DNA from: Acidithiobacillus ferrianus
GTDB lineage: Bacteria > Pseudomonadota > Gammaproteobacteria > Acidithiobacillales > Acidithiobacillaceae
Reading direction: 5' to 3'
Assembly (NCBI RefSeq): GCF_010378095.1
Contig: NZ_WNJL01000001.1
Location: 1-64,000 of the forward strand
DNA: 64,000 nt
The notes under the pieces are model-generated. The model was not told the origin of the DNA. It did no database searches and was given only the letters and a program-made list of their open reading frames with translations. Both the position numbers and the translations under genes were made by a program. Positions 52,852-61,802 of this stretch are shown piece by piece. Position 1 is the stretch's first letter. Every line of letters begins with the position of its first letter.

Positions 52852-54258
52852 CTATTCAGGGTCGGGAGCGACCCGCGCATCCGCGGGCTGATAGGTGGTG
52901 TACCAGCGGTTTTCCAAAATTACTTTGAGGAGCTGCTGGGTGCTTTGCGCCCAGGTGAGGTAGGGCATGTCGGCGGAGCGGGGGGCTTGGCCCTCGGCGT
53001 GGAGCTGGAGCCAGTGGCGGAGGCTGTCGGTCAAGGCGGCGCTATCGGTGTTGGGAAAGTAAAAGGCGAAATCGCCCGCCACCTCATGAAAAACCGGGAT
53101 ATCGCGGGCGATGACGGGCAGGCCGTAATGGGCCGCTTCGATGAGAGGCAGGCCGAAACCTTCGGCGTAAGAGGCGGCCAGTAAGGCCGTCGATTGGGCA
53201 TAAAGCTGCATGAGCAGGGCGTCACTGGCCTTTTCCAGCCAGAAGAGTTGCTTGTTGCGCCGGGGATGGCGGCGCAGGCGGCGGGCCAGAGCGTGGCTGC
53301 GCCAGCCTTCCTTGCCGACGATGACGAGGTTGATGTCCGTGCCATCTTTCCAGAGCGCTTCCAGCGCATCGAGCGCCTGAGCGTGGCCTTTGCGCGGCTC
53401 TACGGTACCGACCATGAGGAGGGTGGGGCGCTCGCGCAACACCGCGAGCATGGACGCTTCGTCCTGACTGGTGCCTTCGGTGGGTTTGCTGGATTCCAGA
53501 TCGGCGCCCAGATGGAAATAGCCGATGGGGAGGGGAGACTGGCGGGCCTCGGGGTGCTGCCGCAGCCAATCATGCACTTCGTCAGCCACGGATCGGGAGT
53601 CGCAGATTATGGCGTCAGTTATGGTCAACGTGCCGGTCAACCAGTCGTCAAAAGCCAGCCTATAGGCTTTAGGGAGCATTGCGTCAAGTTTCATGGCCAG
53701 CAGATCGTAGACTATAAATATTATCCTTAGTCCTTGATCGCGTAACAGTTCTAATGTAGAAAAGGGGAAGGTGAGGTATAAATCGGCGCTTAGAAAAACA
53801 TCGCCAGGTGTGATTTGTACGGGCTCTTCCAGCATATTCGAATTGATCTGTCCAGATATGGTGGCAGCATACTTCTGCGCATAAAACAGGCTACCCCCGG
53901 CATCGGCACGCACTACATGTAGTCGGTAACCTGCTGGAGGATGCTGTAGCATTTCCAGCAGTAGGGCCCGCACGACCCGTTGAATGCCCGTGTGGATGTC
54001 TCTTATGGCTAATTCGGAAACATCAAAAAGTAATTGTGGCACATAGCCTTCAGGTGGCTTCACCTGGCTGATCTGGCGTGTTTGTGACCAGGCGATAGGT
54101 TGTTTTGTTGATTGCTTGAGCCGATATGCTAAGACTCGAACTTCTTCTTCCAGTCCTGGGAACGGGCGTAACAGATTCCGAACGCTGGCGATCGCTTCTT
54201 GGTTGTAAAGAATACCATGCATCTTGCGCCGTAGGTATTTTTTGAGTGCCATTGTCAT
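52852..54258 (-). CDS. Glycosyltransferase (GT4, GT-B fold)
   Basis: 468 aa from the ATG at 54256-54258, which follows GGAATAAA. Residues ~60-110 contain QLLFDVSELAIRDIHTGIQRVVRALLLEML, typical of GT4 mannosyl/rhamnosyltransferases of LPS clusters. The donor site has LMVGTVEPRKGHAQALDALEAL and the EX7E motif in EGFGLPLIEAAHYGLPVIARDIPVFHEV. It is part of a glycan cluster with the methyltransferase and flippase upstream. The sugar is unknown. Confidence 0.9.
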   Translation of the reverse strand: MTMALKKYLRRKMHGILYNQEAIASVRNLLRPFPGLEEEVRVLAYRLKQSTKQPIAWSQTRQISQVKPPEGYVPQLLFDVSELAIRDIHTGIQRVVRALLLEMLQHPPAGYRLHVVRADAGGSLFYAQKYAATISGQINSNMLEEPVQITPGDVFLSADLYLTFPFSTLELLRDQGLRIIFIVYDLLAMKLDAMLPKAYRLAFDDWLTGTLTITDAIICDSRSVADEVHDWLRQHPEARQSPLPIGYFHLGADLESSKPTEGTSQDEASMLAVLRERPTLLMVGTVEPRKGHAQALDALEALWKDGTDINLVIVGKEGWRSHALARRLRRHPRRNKQLFWLEKASDALLMQLYAQSTALLAASYAEGFGLPLIEAAHYGLPVIARDIPVFHEVAGDFAFYFPNTDSAALTDSLRHWLQLHAEGQAPRSADMPYLTWAQSTQQLLKVILENRWYTTYQPADARVAPDPE

Positions 54259-54269
54259 TTTATTCCAGT

Positions 54270-55082
54270 TTAATGCCCCGGCTTTTTTGCAAAGACCGCA
54301 TAGTTGAAATAGGCTCGTGTGGGGTCTTTGGCTTCGGAGAGGCTGAATGCCAGCGGATTGGTATAGATAACCTGTGCATCCACGAACCCATGCCACTGAA
54401 GCATGAATACCAATAAATCAGATGGTACAGGGCGCTGGTGCGTGGGATCAGTATAAAATGAATGAAACGCCAATGGATGTTTGATGTTTATGGTTTCAAT
54501 GAGCACTGCGCCGCCCGGCATGAGTTTTTCAAATATTATCGATAGCAGAGGGGATACTATGTCTGGGGAAATATGCTCAATAACCTCCAACAGTGAAATG
54601 CCAGAGTATTTTTTTCTGCTTTCTCTTAAGTGGCTTTCGGCGCTGGCACAACAGACTGATAGTCCTCTTCGTGTGGCGCGTTCGACTTCCTGGGTATCCT
54701 GGTCAACACCTTCGGCGCAAATATGGTTTTGGTTCAGATAGTAGATAAACTCCCCCGCACCACAGCCTATATCGAGAAACTGTCCTTCTGGTAGCGTTCT
54801 GAGAAACGGAAGATAGGAACTGTATTGCTCGTTAAGTTCGGATTCGTAGCCTTGGTCCCATATTTCACTAAAGTAGCTATAGAAGTTATTGGTATTCCTT
54901 TCAGTGATGGGTAGGTTGCCAATGCGTGCTATGGCACGGTTCAAGAAGGGTGCTGCGGGTTCGATATGACTGAAAGGCAATGGATAGGTACTGCGACCAA
55001 ATATGGCTGCAATATATTTCAGTGGCTTGAAGAATGGTGTTTTATGAAGTGCAGATTTTAGTTGCTTTCTGGATGGGATCAC
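54270..55082 (-). CDS. SAM-dependent methyltransferase
   Basis: 270 aa. The class I motif I is GQFLDIGCGAGEFIYYLN near residue 107, then acidic EGVDQDTQEVERA, and YSGISLLEVIEHISPDIV as motif IV. Methyltransferases of this kind often cap or modify O-antigen sugars. It sits 1 base after the flippase stop and 11 bases before the glycosyltransferase start. The sequence is noticeably AT-richer than the housekeeping genes. Confidence 0.87.
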   Translation of the reverse strand: MIPSRKQLKSALHKTPFFKPLKYIAAIFGRSTYPLPFSHIEPAAPFLNRAIARIGNLPITERNTNNFYSYFSEIWDQGYESELNEQYSSYLPFLRTLPEGQFLDIGCGAGEFIYYLNQNHICAEGVDQDTQEVERATRRGLSVCCASAESHLRESRKKYSGISLLEVIEHISPDIVSPLLSIIFEKLMPGGAVLIETINIKHPLAFHSFYTDPTHQRPVPSDLLVFMLQWHGFVDAQVIYTNPLAFSLSEAKDPTRAYFNYAVFAKKPGH

Positions 55083-55083
55083 T

Positions 55084-56601
55084 TCATGGCTCCAAAACGG
55101 GTTTTGCAGAATGATCTCGCCAGGAATGGATGCGTTGCTTTATTGGTTTTGGTAGCAAATAGAACGACAAGGCAATGGCGATAAGTACGGTGATGAATGC
55201 TACAGGGATATATCCATAAGATGGTTTCTGGGTAAAGGCCGTTATGGTGGCTATCGCAATGGGTAACAAGGTGATCCCTGAAGCAATGCCATAGGTACGC
55301 GTAGTGCCTGTAGCTACGAAGCAGAAAACAGCATCTGCGGTACTGCGTATGACCCATGCCAACGCCGCGCCCATGATACCCCATAGATCCACCAGCCACC
55401 AAAGCAATGCAAGGAAAGGGAGCAATTCCGCAAGATAGAATCTGGCCATCAGGTCTGGTCGGCCCTGGGCGGGCATCCAGTTATGGGGTAGATAGGCAGG
55501 GCCATTAATCCATATCCCGACGAGTAGCACAACGGCCACCGGCGCGGCGCGTCTGGTGAGGTCGAGGCCAACCCAAAGATTGAAGAAGGGATAAATCAGC
55601 AGGATACCCAAAACGATAAAAGGTGTTTGGATGGCCACCAATCCGCGAATACCGTCATTCAGGATCTGTTGCGCGCTCTCACTGTTTCCATCACGGGCAA
55701 AACGCGGAAAGAGTGCGGTGCTGAGGGCTGCGGGCAGATAAGTGAAACGCTGAGTGAGGTTGTAAGGCACCGCATAGGCGGTCACGGCGGCCGCACCAAG
55801 CATCGTGCCAATGAAAAACCGGTCCACAATGGTCAGTAACGGCGTTACCAGCCCGGATACGCTGACCCATCCGCCAAAGCGCAACAGCGGCCCGATTTCT
55901 GGTCGGTGTATGCGGGGCAATCCATAAAAGGGTAGCGCGCGTGCCGTGGCCGCAATCATCACGGCGACGCCGAGCAGGCGTCCGGCAAGGGCGGCGGCCA
56001 GCAAGACGGGCATGGAGCTATGACCAAGCATGGCGGCGGCCAGGGGCAGGATTTGCAGGCCGATGACACCGGTCATCTGACTGAGATTGAGGGCGACGAA
56101 GGACTGCCGGGCTTCCAATGCGCCCGCGAGCACTGAGATGACGGCGGTGAGCGGGACGATGGCGGCCAGCCAGGGGACGGCGTTTTCCATTTCCGGGCGG
56201 AGGTCGGCGGGGATGCGGAAGATGGCGGCGAAGATCCATTGTCCAAGAAAATATAGGAGGATCGCGCCGATGATTCCCATGCCGGTGGAGAGGAGAAAGG
56301 CTGTCCAGAAGGTGTGATTGCGGTCTTTGACACCGTCCTGACGTGCTACCCGTTGTGCGACGGCGCGACCCAGGCCGAGGTCGAATGCACCGAAATAGCC
56401 GAGGAAGGTGAAGGCGAGCAGCAGGACGCCGTAGCGGATTTCTCCAATCTGGTGCAGGTAGAGGGGGACCGTGGCGAGGCCGACGACGGTGGGCACCAGT
56501 AGGCCAAGGAGGTTGATGAGTGTCGATCGCCCAATGCCGGGCCCGCGCTTGGGGCTTTCCGACGTCTCAGTCTCGGGTGTCGGCACAGCGCGACCGGTCA
56601 C
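55084..56601 (-). CDS. Polysaccharide flippase (Wzx-like)
   Basis: 505 aa, GTG start. About 12-14 helices are seen. The start GIGRSTLINLLGLLVPTVVGLATVPLYLHQIG and FDLGLGRAVAQRVAR, then TIVDRFFIGTMLGAAAVTAYAVPYNL, match MOP-superfamily O-antigen/oligosaccharide flippases. It is the first gene of the leftward flippase-methyltransferase-glycosyltransferase block. No polymerase gene is seen nearby. Confidence 0.9.
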   Translation of the reverse strand: MTGRAVPTPETETSESPKRGPGIGRSTLINLLGLLVPTVVGLATVPLYLHQIGEIRYGVLLLAFTFLGYFGAFDLGLGRAVAQRVARQDGVKDRNHTFWTAFLLSTGMGIIGAILLYFLGQWIFAAIFRIPADLRPEMENAVPWLAAIVPLTAVISVLAGALEARQSFVALNLSQMTGVIGLQILPLAAAMLGHSSMPVLLAAALAGRLLGVAVMIAATARALPFYGLPRIHRPEIGPLLRFGGWVSVSGLVTPLLTIVDRFFIGTMLGAAAVTAYAVPYNLTQRFTYLPAALSTALFPRFARDGNSESAQQILNDGIRGLVAIQTPFIVLGILLIYPFFNLWVGLDLTRRAAPVAVVLLVGIWINGPAYLPHNWMPAQGRPDLMARFYLAELLPFLALLWWLVDLWGIMGAALAWVIRSTADAVFCFVATGTTRTYGIASGITLLPIAIATITAFTQKPSYGYIPVAFITVLIAIALSFYLLPKPIKQRIHSWRDHSAKPVLEP

Positions 56602-56935
56602 GCCGATGCCTTGGGCAGGGGGCGGCGCATGGGTCTAGCCCATCGGGAGGCCGCTGGCGATCTCACTCCCGGCGGTGCCAAGCAGATCATAAGGGATAAT
56701 GGGCGGTGCGTTCCGCGGCGGTCATCTGTGACTCCCTGATCCCAAATTGTGTTCATGTCCGACTGAGGGTAGGGAGGCATTCAGGAGGTGTCAAGGCTGA
56801 GGGTCCTGCCACGGGACTCCGCGAGAGCTGAATCGGATGGTCGAAAGCCGCGCTCTTGACCTCTGCTGAGGCAGAGGTTAGTTATTATAATTATATCATA
56901 AGTATTATGGTGCATGAGTTGTTTTTTTATAATCT
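56602..56935. other. Intergenic region with a terminator-like hairpin
   Basis: No credible gene. At 56859-56878 ACCTCTGC and GCAGAGGT form a perfect 8-bp stem with a TGAG loop, about 57 bases past the acyltransferase stop. There is no proper U-run on that side (TCAAGAG), so it could be a weak or rho-assisted terminator. A 60-aa minus-strand ORF at 56598-56780 has no ribosome site and was not accepted. Confidence 0.5.
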
Positions 56936-58093
56936 TTATCGTGATAGGGTTCTGGAGATATTTATAGCCGGACTTTCCACAAACCGGTATACAAGGTCAG
57001 AAAGTAAAAATGTAACACCGATGGATAGTGGCAGCAGGACTGGTAAAGGGATTACGCCGTAGAAAGCATGTAACATGGCCAGCAAAACCACCGCGTGCAA
57101 TAAATATAAACTATAAGAAATTTTTCCAAAATATAAAAAAACAGGTCTCGTAAGAGTTTTGATCGCGACCATGTCGTAAGCCGATACAACCAGTAAAATG
57201 GCCGCGCCCGCTACGGCTGGCCAGTCGCGAACCACCAAATGGTGAATCCCTATGCTGCTAATGAAGTGGGGTCCATAGTAATAAAGAGAAAACCCGATGA
57301 TAAACATGCTTATCCGACCTTGTGTGTTGAGTCGGCTATACCATTTTTGTAATGGCTTACGCTGGCTTGCCAGTGTAGCACCAAGGACGAAAGCGAATAT
57401 GTAGTATGGCGTAAAAATATAGGCAGTGAATGATCCAGAGAGAGTTAGCCAAGGCAGCAATTTCCAACCGGACAGAGCAAGAATGCGGATTGCCATGGAT
57501 AACGTGCTAACTGTAAAGAATATAACGATTGAAATCCACCACTTTTTGCCGCGCATAAACAATAAAATGGCAGGAAATAATATAGATATTCTCATCTCCT
57601 GCACTAGTGTCCATATGGTAAAATCATAGCGATTAGTGTCGAACGCATCTATAAATAGTAGAAGATCAAATATTGATTTTGTCGTTATTGAACCAGACCA
57701 AAACTGGTTTACCCATGGATTTAGTCCGGATAGCTTTCCGTGATATAGGAGGTATTCTCCAACGATTCCCAAAAATACCGCAAATAAATATGGTATATAC
57801 AAACGCAGGCCACGCTTCAGGAGAAACTGTATGTAGTTTACACTTGCGTTGTTGATCATAACAAACAACACGTAGCCACTCAACACGAAGAACAATAGCA
57901 CAGCGGATCTTCCCGCCCAGAATATGCCCAATGGGCTATATGATAAACTAGCTATAATTGAAGATAAATTTTTGTAATATGACGACGATGAATTGGCAAA
58001 TATAAGAACATAATGTGATAACATCACAGCCAACGCGGCGATTCCTCGAATCGCATCGAATTGATGGATGTGGCGTCTTTTTTCTACGGACAT
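56936..58093 (-). CDS. Acyltransferase family protein (acyltransferase 3)
   Basis: A 385-aa inner-membrane protein with about 10 helices. The start HQFDAIRGIAALAVMLSHYVLIF is the conserved acyltransferase-3 motif (catalytic-type His in LSHY), and LYLLHAVVLLAMLHAFYG resembles the conserved final part. Such enzymes O-acetylate O-antigen or exopolysaccharide. The gene is strikingly AT-rich against its surroundings and is flanked by an IS, which suggests acquisition by transfer. Confidence 0.9.
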   Translation of the reverse strand: MSVEKRRHIHQFDAIRGIAALAVMLSHYVLIFANSSSSYYKNLSSIIASLSYSPLGIFWAGRSAVLLFFVLSGYVLFVMINNASVNYIQFLLKRGLRLYIPYLFAVFLGIVGEYLLYHGKLSGLNPWVNQFWSGSITTKSIFDLLLFIDAFDTNRYDFTIWTLVQEMRISILFPAILLFMRGKKWWISIVIFFTVSTLSMAIRILALSGWKLLPWLTLSGSFTAYIFTPYYIFAFVLGATLASQRKPLQKWYSRLNTQGRISMFIIGFSLYYYGPHFISSIGIHHLVVRDWPAVAGAAILLVVSAYDMVAIKTLTRPVFLYFGKISYSLYLLHAVVLLAMLHAFYGVIPLPVLLPLSIGVTFLLSDLVYRFVESPAINISRTLSR

Positions 58094-58183
58094 ATCTCTC
58101 CTTCCGTAAAATGACCAATAAACAGTATCATGCTTGATCTGATTTCAGCAATCCCATGTCCACAGGCATGGAACAGAGATGTA

Positions 58184-58195
58184 ATGGATGCCTCC
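58184..58195 (+). repeat. Left subterminal inverted repeat of the IS
   Basis: ATGGATGCCTCC, paired with the right repeat at 59594-59605 with one mismatch. Confidence 0.8.
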
Positions 58196-58317
58196 TCCTA
58201 TGGTAGGACGGACACAGCGGGGAGTGCTCCTAGAAAAGGGAGTCCTCGCTTGAACCGGACGGCATCGAAGTGCCAAGGTGGACATTTCATCCACGAATAG
58301 GTCAAGGAGGACTCACC

Positions 58318-59346
58318 ATGGATTCTACAATTTACGGTTTGGATTTGGCAAAGCGGGTGATGCAACTACACTGGGTGGACATGGGTACCGGTGAAATCCA
58401 CCGCAAGCAATTACAGCGGCGGGCGCTCCTGGAGTTTTTTGCCAACCGGGAACCTGGCATCGTTGCTATGGAAGCCTGCGGCAGTGCGCACCACTGGGCC
58501 CGGGAGCTGCGCAAGCTGGGGCACGAGGTCCGCTTGATCGCCGCGCAGTTTGTGCGGCCCTTCGTCAAGACCAACAAAACCGACGCGGCGGACGCGGCGG
58601 CGATCTGGGAGGCAGCCCAGCGGCCAGACATGCGCTTCGTGACCGTCAAGAGCGTAGAGCAGCAATCCGTCTTGGCCCTGCACCGAATGCGGGAGCAGTT
58701 GGTCAAGATCCGCACCATGCAGATCAACGCGATTCGGGGACTTTTGTACGAGTTCGGTGCCGATATTCCCCAAGGGCGCCAGAAGGGGGAACAGACGATT
58801 CCCCAGGTCTTGGAGCAACTGGAAGAGCAAATCTCCAAGATGACGTTGGACGCGATGCGCGGGCAGCTGGAGCGACTGAAAGCGCTGGATCAGAATATTG
58901 CCGACATTGAGAAATCGCTGACCTTCTGGAAAAAGGATCAGGAAGCTGTATCCCGACTGATGGCCATCCCCGGCGTGGGCTTGCTGACGGCAACGGCGAT
59001 TGTGGCTACCGTGGGCGACATGAAGACCTTTCGTTCTGGTCGGGAGTTTGCGTCCTTCCTGGGCTTGGTCCCTCGACAGAGTGGCACAGGTGGCCGGGTC
59101 CGGTTACTAGGGATCAGCAAACGGGGAGACACCTATCTTCGGTCCTTGCTGACCCATGGGGCGCGGGCGGTAGTGAATCGACAGATCCATAACCGCAATC
59201 CCTGGATCGACCGGTTACTCAGTCGCCGGCCGCACAATGTGGCCGTTGTGGCTCTGGCCAACAAGATGGCCCGAACGATCTGGGCATTGCTGACCAGGGA
59301 CCGGAGCTACGATCCTCTGCACCAGAGGAGCGTAACAGCCGCCTGA
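58318..59346 (+). CDS. IS110/IS1111-family transposase
   Basis: 342 aa. The N-terminal RuvC-like DEDD domain has TIYGLDLAKRVMQLHWVD (first Asp), IVAMEACGSAHHWARELRKLGHEVRLI (Glu) and VKTNKTDAADAAAIWEAAQ (Asp pair). The C-terminal Tnp_20 domain has AIPGVGLLTATAIVATVGDMKTFRSGREFASFLGLVPRQSGTGGRVRLLGISKRGDTYLRSLL with the catalytic-type serine in RQSGTGG. The gene appears intact. AAGGAGGA precedes the ATG by 6 bases, and a 5-bp hairpin (58278-58294) lies just upstream. Confidence 0.95.
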   Translation: MDSTIYGLDLAKRVMQLHWVDMGTGEIHRKQLQRRALLEFFANREPGIVAMEACGSAHHWARELRKLGHEVRLIAAQFVRPFVKTNKTDAADAAAIWEAAQRPDMRFVTVKSVEQQSVLALHRMREQLVKIRTMQINAIRGLLYEFGADIPQGRQKGEQTIPQVLEQLEEQISKMTLDAMRGQLERLKALDQNIADIEKSLTFWKKDQEAVSRLMAIPGVGLLTATAIVATVGDMKTFRSGREFASFLGLVPRQSGTGGRVRLLGISKRGDTYLRSLLTHGARAVVNRQIHNRNPWIDRLLSRRPHNVAVVALANKMARTIWALLTRDRSYDPLHQRSVTAA

Positions 59347-59593
59347 TCCCAGAGGGGTAGTAGCAGAGTTCCGCAGTAAAGAGTTGCGCAGGCAGAAAGA
59401 CGATTGATGGCAGAATAGGTCAGACCGGGGAAGGGAGAACCTGGCAAACTCCAGTCCTTTAAGGACGCGACAGAGATGAGGACCCTTCCAGCGGATTTCA
59501 TCAAGGCCAGCAGAGATAATCTGCGCTACAGGCCGGATATAAGGCAGTAACTCGACCTCAACCGCCAACGATCAAAAGTCGGCTTGCACAAAC
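59347..59593 (+). ncRNA. Putative seekRNA (guide RNA) region of the IS
   Basis: Non-coding. It contains TGGCAAACT (59442-59450), then a hairpin GTCCT-TTA-AGGAC (59454-59466), then ACAGAGATG (59470-59478). TGGCAAACT is the exact reverse complement of the right IS flank (59609-59617). ACAGAGATG is identical to the left flank (58173-58181). IS1111-group elements encode a short target-guiding RNA in this position. The RNA ends are not defined. Confidence 0.5.
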
Positions 59594-59605
59594 GGGGGCA
59601 TCCAT
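59594..59605 (-). repeat. Right subterminal inverted repeat of the IS
   Basis: GGGGGCATCCAT on the plus strand, the inverted partner of 58184-58195. Confidence 0.8.
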
Positions 59606-59617
59606 ATAAGTTTGCCA

Positions 59618-59936
59618 CGGCACCACACATTAAGTTTTGATCAAATGCGGATAAAAAGAGCCATGACTGAACCCATTCAAGAGGCCGTAACCATGCCATA
59701 AGGGGAATGGGCCACGGATTCATGCTGAGCAGTCCGGGTGCTCGGCCATCTCGGACTGTAGCGCCCGCTCCACCGGTTGCTTTGTCGACCTTGCCTGGGG
59801 AGCGCGGCAGGGATAACTTCCCTCTATCGGGCACGTCCCGGACCGGGCGTATCGAGGAGCATATTATCCGCTTGCACCACGCTTTCAGCGCGTACGGCAA
59901 ATTCATGAGGTTGTTTTTGACTTGGGAGTCGCTTAT
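59618..59936. other. Unassigned region between the IS and the HugZ-like gene
   Basis: About 320 bases without an accepted gene. A 77-codon open frame (59707-59940) lacks a ribosome site, and a minus-strand frame across it reads as a shadow. A 6-bp inverted repeat AGTCCG/CGGACT lies near 59731-59756. It may contain the promoter of the next gene or remnants of an older insertion, but I cannot identify either. Confidence 0.4.
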
Positions 59937-60443
59937 ATGAAAAACCTGCCCAATCCGGAAATCGAGGTCGCCGCTTTGTTTGAACACTGCCGCACCTTGA
60001 CCTTGGCCACGATGGATACACATGGTATCCCTCAATCCTCCCCGGCACCGTTCGTCCGTGATGAAGAGAACCGATTCTATGTTTTGGTGAGTGCCCTCGC
60101 GCCGCATACCGCGCACTTGGCCGCCCTGAAACCGACGGGGGTCCTGCTGATCGAGGACGAACATGACGCCCTGGACGTGTTTGCCCGCAAGCGGATGAGT
60201 TATGTCTGCGCCGTGGCGGAACTGCTTCGAGACACTTCCGAATGGCGAAACAGGCTGGATCGCTTGAATGACCGTTTCGGTGCCATAGTGGCCACCCTGG
60301 CGGCCTTGCCAGATTTCCGCATGTTCCGTCTTGCTCCGCTAAGCGGACGATTGGTGATCGGATTTGGCCGCGCTTATCGTGTCAAAGACGGAGTGTTCAC
60401 GCCCATCGGACCCGCGGAAGAGGCCGAGGATTCGAAATCATAG
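59937..60443 (+). CDS. HugZ/pyridoxamine 5'-phosphate oxidase-like flavoprotein
   Basis: 168 aa. The split-barrel domain shows LFEHCRTLTLATMDTHGIPQSSPAPFVRDEENRFYVLVSALAPHTAHLAAL, the flavin/haem-binding start of HugZ-like proteins, and MFRLAPLSGRLVIGFGRAYRV near the C-terminus. HugZ relatives bind or degrade haem; others are FMN oxidoreductases. The ATG at 59937 follows GGGAG by about 11 bases. The C-terminal HugZ histidine tail is missing, so the haem role is uncertain. Confidence 0.78.
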   Translation: MKNLPNPEIEVAALFEHCRTLTLATMDTHGIPQSSPAPFVRDEENRFYVLVSALAPHTAHLAALKPTGVLLIEDEHDALDVFARKRMSYVCAVAELLRDTSEWRNRLDRLNDRFGAIVATLAALPDFRMFRLAPLSGRLVIGFGRAYRVKDGVFTPIGPAEEAEDSKS

Positions 60444-60614
60444 GAGCGTTGCTTGGCCCATGCATTCAAATCTTCCTATACTGCTGCCGATAGGCTACCG
60501 ATCCCGCGTTGAATCCGGGGCGGGTTCCGCATGGGAGGAAATCATCAGAAATCGTGTGCCGGGCCGGTGTGGGCCATTCAGTTCGACCGTATCCAGTCAC
60601 CCGGAGGGCGCTGT

Positions 60615-61784
60615 ATGATGAGGTTTCTATACCCCCAGACCCTGCGCACGCCTGGGAACCCCAGGGCGGCGGCCGTGTCGCGCTCCATGGAATCGTTTCT
60701 CCTCCTGGCCCCAGGGGAATGGCGGGATCTCGTTTCCAGTCTCCACCACCCCTCCCTTTTCCAGCACGAACGGGCGCGCTTCATCCTCTCCCGCGTCCAT
60801 ATCATGGCCGCCCTGCTGGCCATTCTCGCCCCATTCCGGATTGCTGTGGATGAATTGCTGCTTCCCCATCCCCTTTTCATCCTGATTGACAGCGGACGGG
60901 TCCTCGTGGCCGCGGCGTTCGTCATATTGGCTTTCTTTTGCAAGTGCAGCCCAACACAGCGGCACGCCCGGTTGGCGATGGTCATACTCTTTCTGATCCC
61001 CGCCCTCTTCTTTCTCTTTTCACACGTCTTACTCGCCCGGACCCCGCTGCAGGGCGCGGCGGAATACTTCGACCGGTACACTTATCTGCCCTTCATACTC
61101 ATGGCGAGCATCGGGGTGTTCCCCATGGTCCTGCTGGAAACCCTGGCGTTCACCTTTTCCCTTCTTGTGGTGTTTGCGCTTCCCTTATGGTTGTGGGAGG
61201 ACCCGCGCATCCTACCGGAGCTTGTTGATCTGGTGCTGGTAGCCAGTGTGGCCACCCTGGCCGCCATGAGCCAGCTTCAAGGCATGAACAGACTCTTCGT
61301 GCAATCCACCACGGACCCCTTGACCGGGTTGTTTAACCGGCGCGCCGGTGAAAATTTGTTGACCCTGCTGTTTGCCCAGGCCCAACGCCACCCCCACGCG
61401 CTTTCCATCGCCCTGTTGGACGTGGATAATTTCAAGAGGATCAATGACCAGTGGGGTCACAAGGCGGGCGATCGGGTGCTTCAGGACGTGGCGCAATTAC
61501 TACGCACCGGGGTACGGATGGGGGACGCCGTGATACGATGGGGTGGTGAAGAGTTCGTGGTGGTGATGCCCTACGTGAATTCTGTACAGGCCCAGGCGCG
61601 TCTACAGACGATTCTGGGTGAGCGTGCCGTGCGGGGACCGGATGGACAAGCCATCGGGATGAGTGGGGGCATTGCCGAACTGCAGGCTGAAAGCGGTAAC
61701 AGTTGGGACGATCTGGTGAAACTGGCCGACGACCGTATGTACCGGGTTAAAACCAGCGGAAGGGGTCGAATCGTCACGGAGTAG
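60615..61784 (+). CDS. Membrane-bound diguanylate cyclase (GGDEF)
   Basis: 389 aa. About six helices between residues ~62 and 220 form a sensory membrane part. The GGDEF domain starts at DPLTGLFNRRAGENLL. The active site is GGEEF (310-314), with metal ligands in LLDVDNFKRINDQWGHKAGD. The inhibitory I-site RxxD is present as Arg301-Met-Gly-Asp304, five residues before GGEEF. It should make c-di-GMP with product feedback. The ATG at 60615 follows GGAGGG. Confidence 0.93.
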   Translation: MMRFLYPQTLRTPGNPRAAAVSRSMESFLLLAPGEWRDLVSSLHHPSLFQHERARFILSRVHIMAALLAILAPFRIAVDELLLPHPLFILIDSGRVLVAAAFVILAFFCKCSPTQRHARLAMVILFLIPALFFLFSHVLLARTPLQGAAEYFDRYTYLPFILMASIGVFPMVLLETLAFTFSLLVVFALPLWLWEDPRILPELVDLVLVASVATLAAMSQLQGMNRLFVQSTTDPLTGLFNRRAGENLLTLLFAQAQRHPHALSIALLDVDNFKRINDQWGHKAGDRVLQDVAQLLRTGVRMGDAVIRWGGEEFVVVMPYVNSVQAQARLQTILGERAVRGPDGQAIGMSGGIAELQAESGNSWDDLVKLADDRMYRVKTSGRGRIVTE

Positions 61785-61802
61785 CGATTCACCACTGCGC
61801 TA

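Larger units (their letters stand above)
58184..59605 (+). mobile_element. IS1111-type insertion sequence (IS110 family)
   Basis: About 1.42 kb bounded by 12-bp subterminal inverted repeats, ATGGATGCCTCC at 58184-58195 and GGGGGCATCCAT at 59594-59605, matching at 11 of 12. The true ends probably lie a few bases outside. It carries one DEDD transposase gene and a 247-base non-coding stretch after it. Subterminal repeats and the long 3' non-coding region are features of the IS1111 group rather than the IS110 group. It lies between an acyltransferase and a flavoprotein gene. Confidence 0.85.

Noticed and set aside
56598..56780. 60-aa minus-strand ORF
   Set aside because: There is no ribosome site, its composition is Pro/Arg-rich like a random frame, and it lies in the upstream region of the flippase gene.
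59707..59940. 77-aa plus-strand ORF before the HugZ-like gene
   Set aside because: No ribosome site and no similarity to any family I recognise. It overlaps the next start and is probably non-coding.
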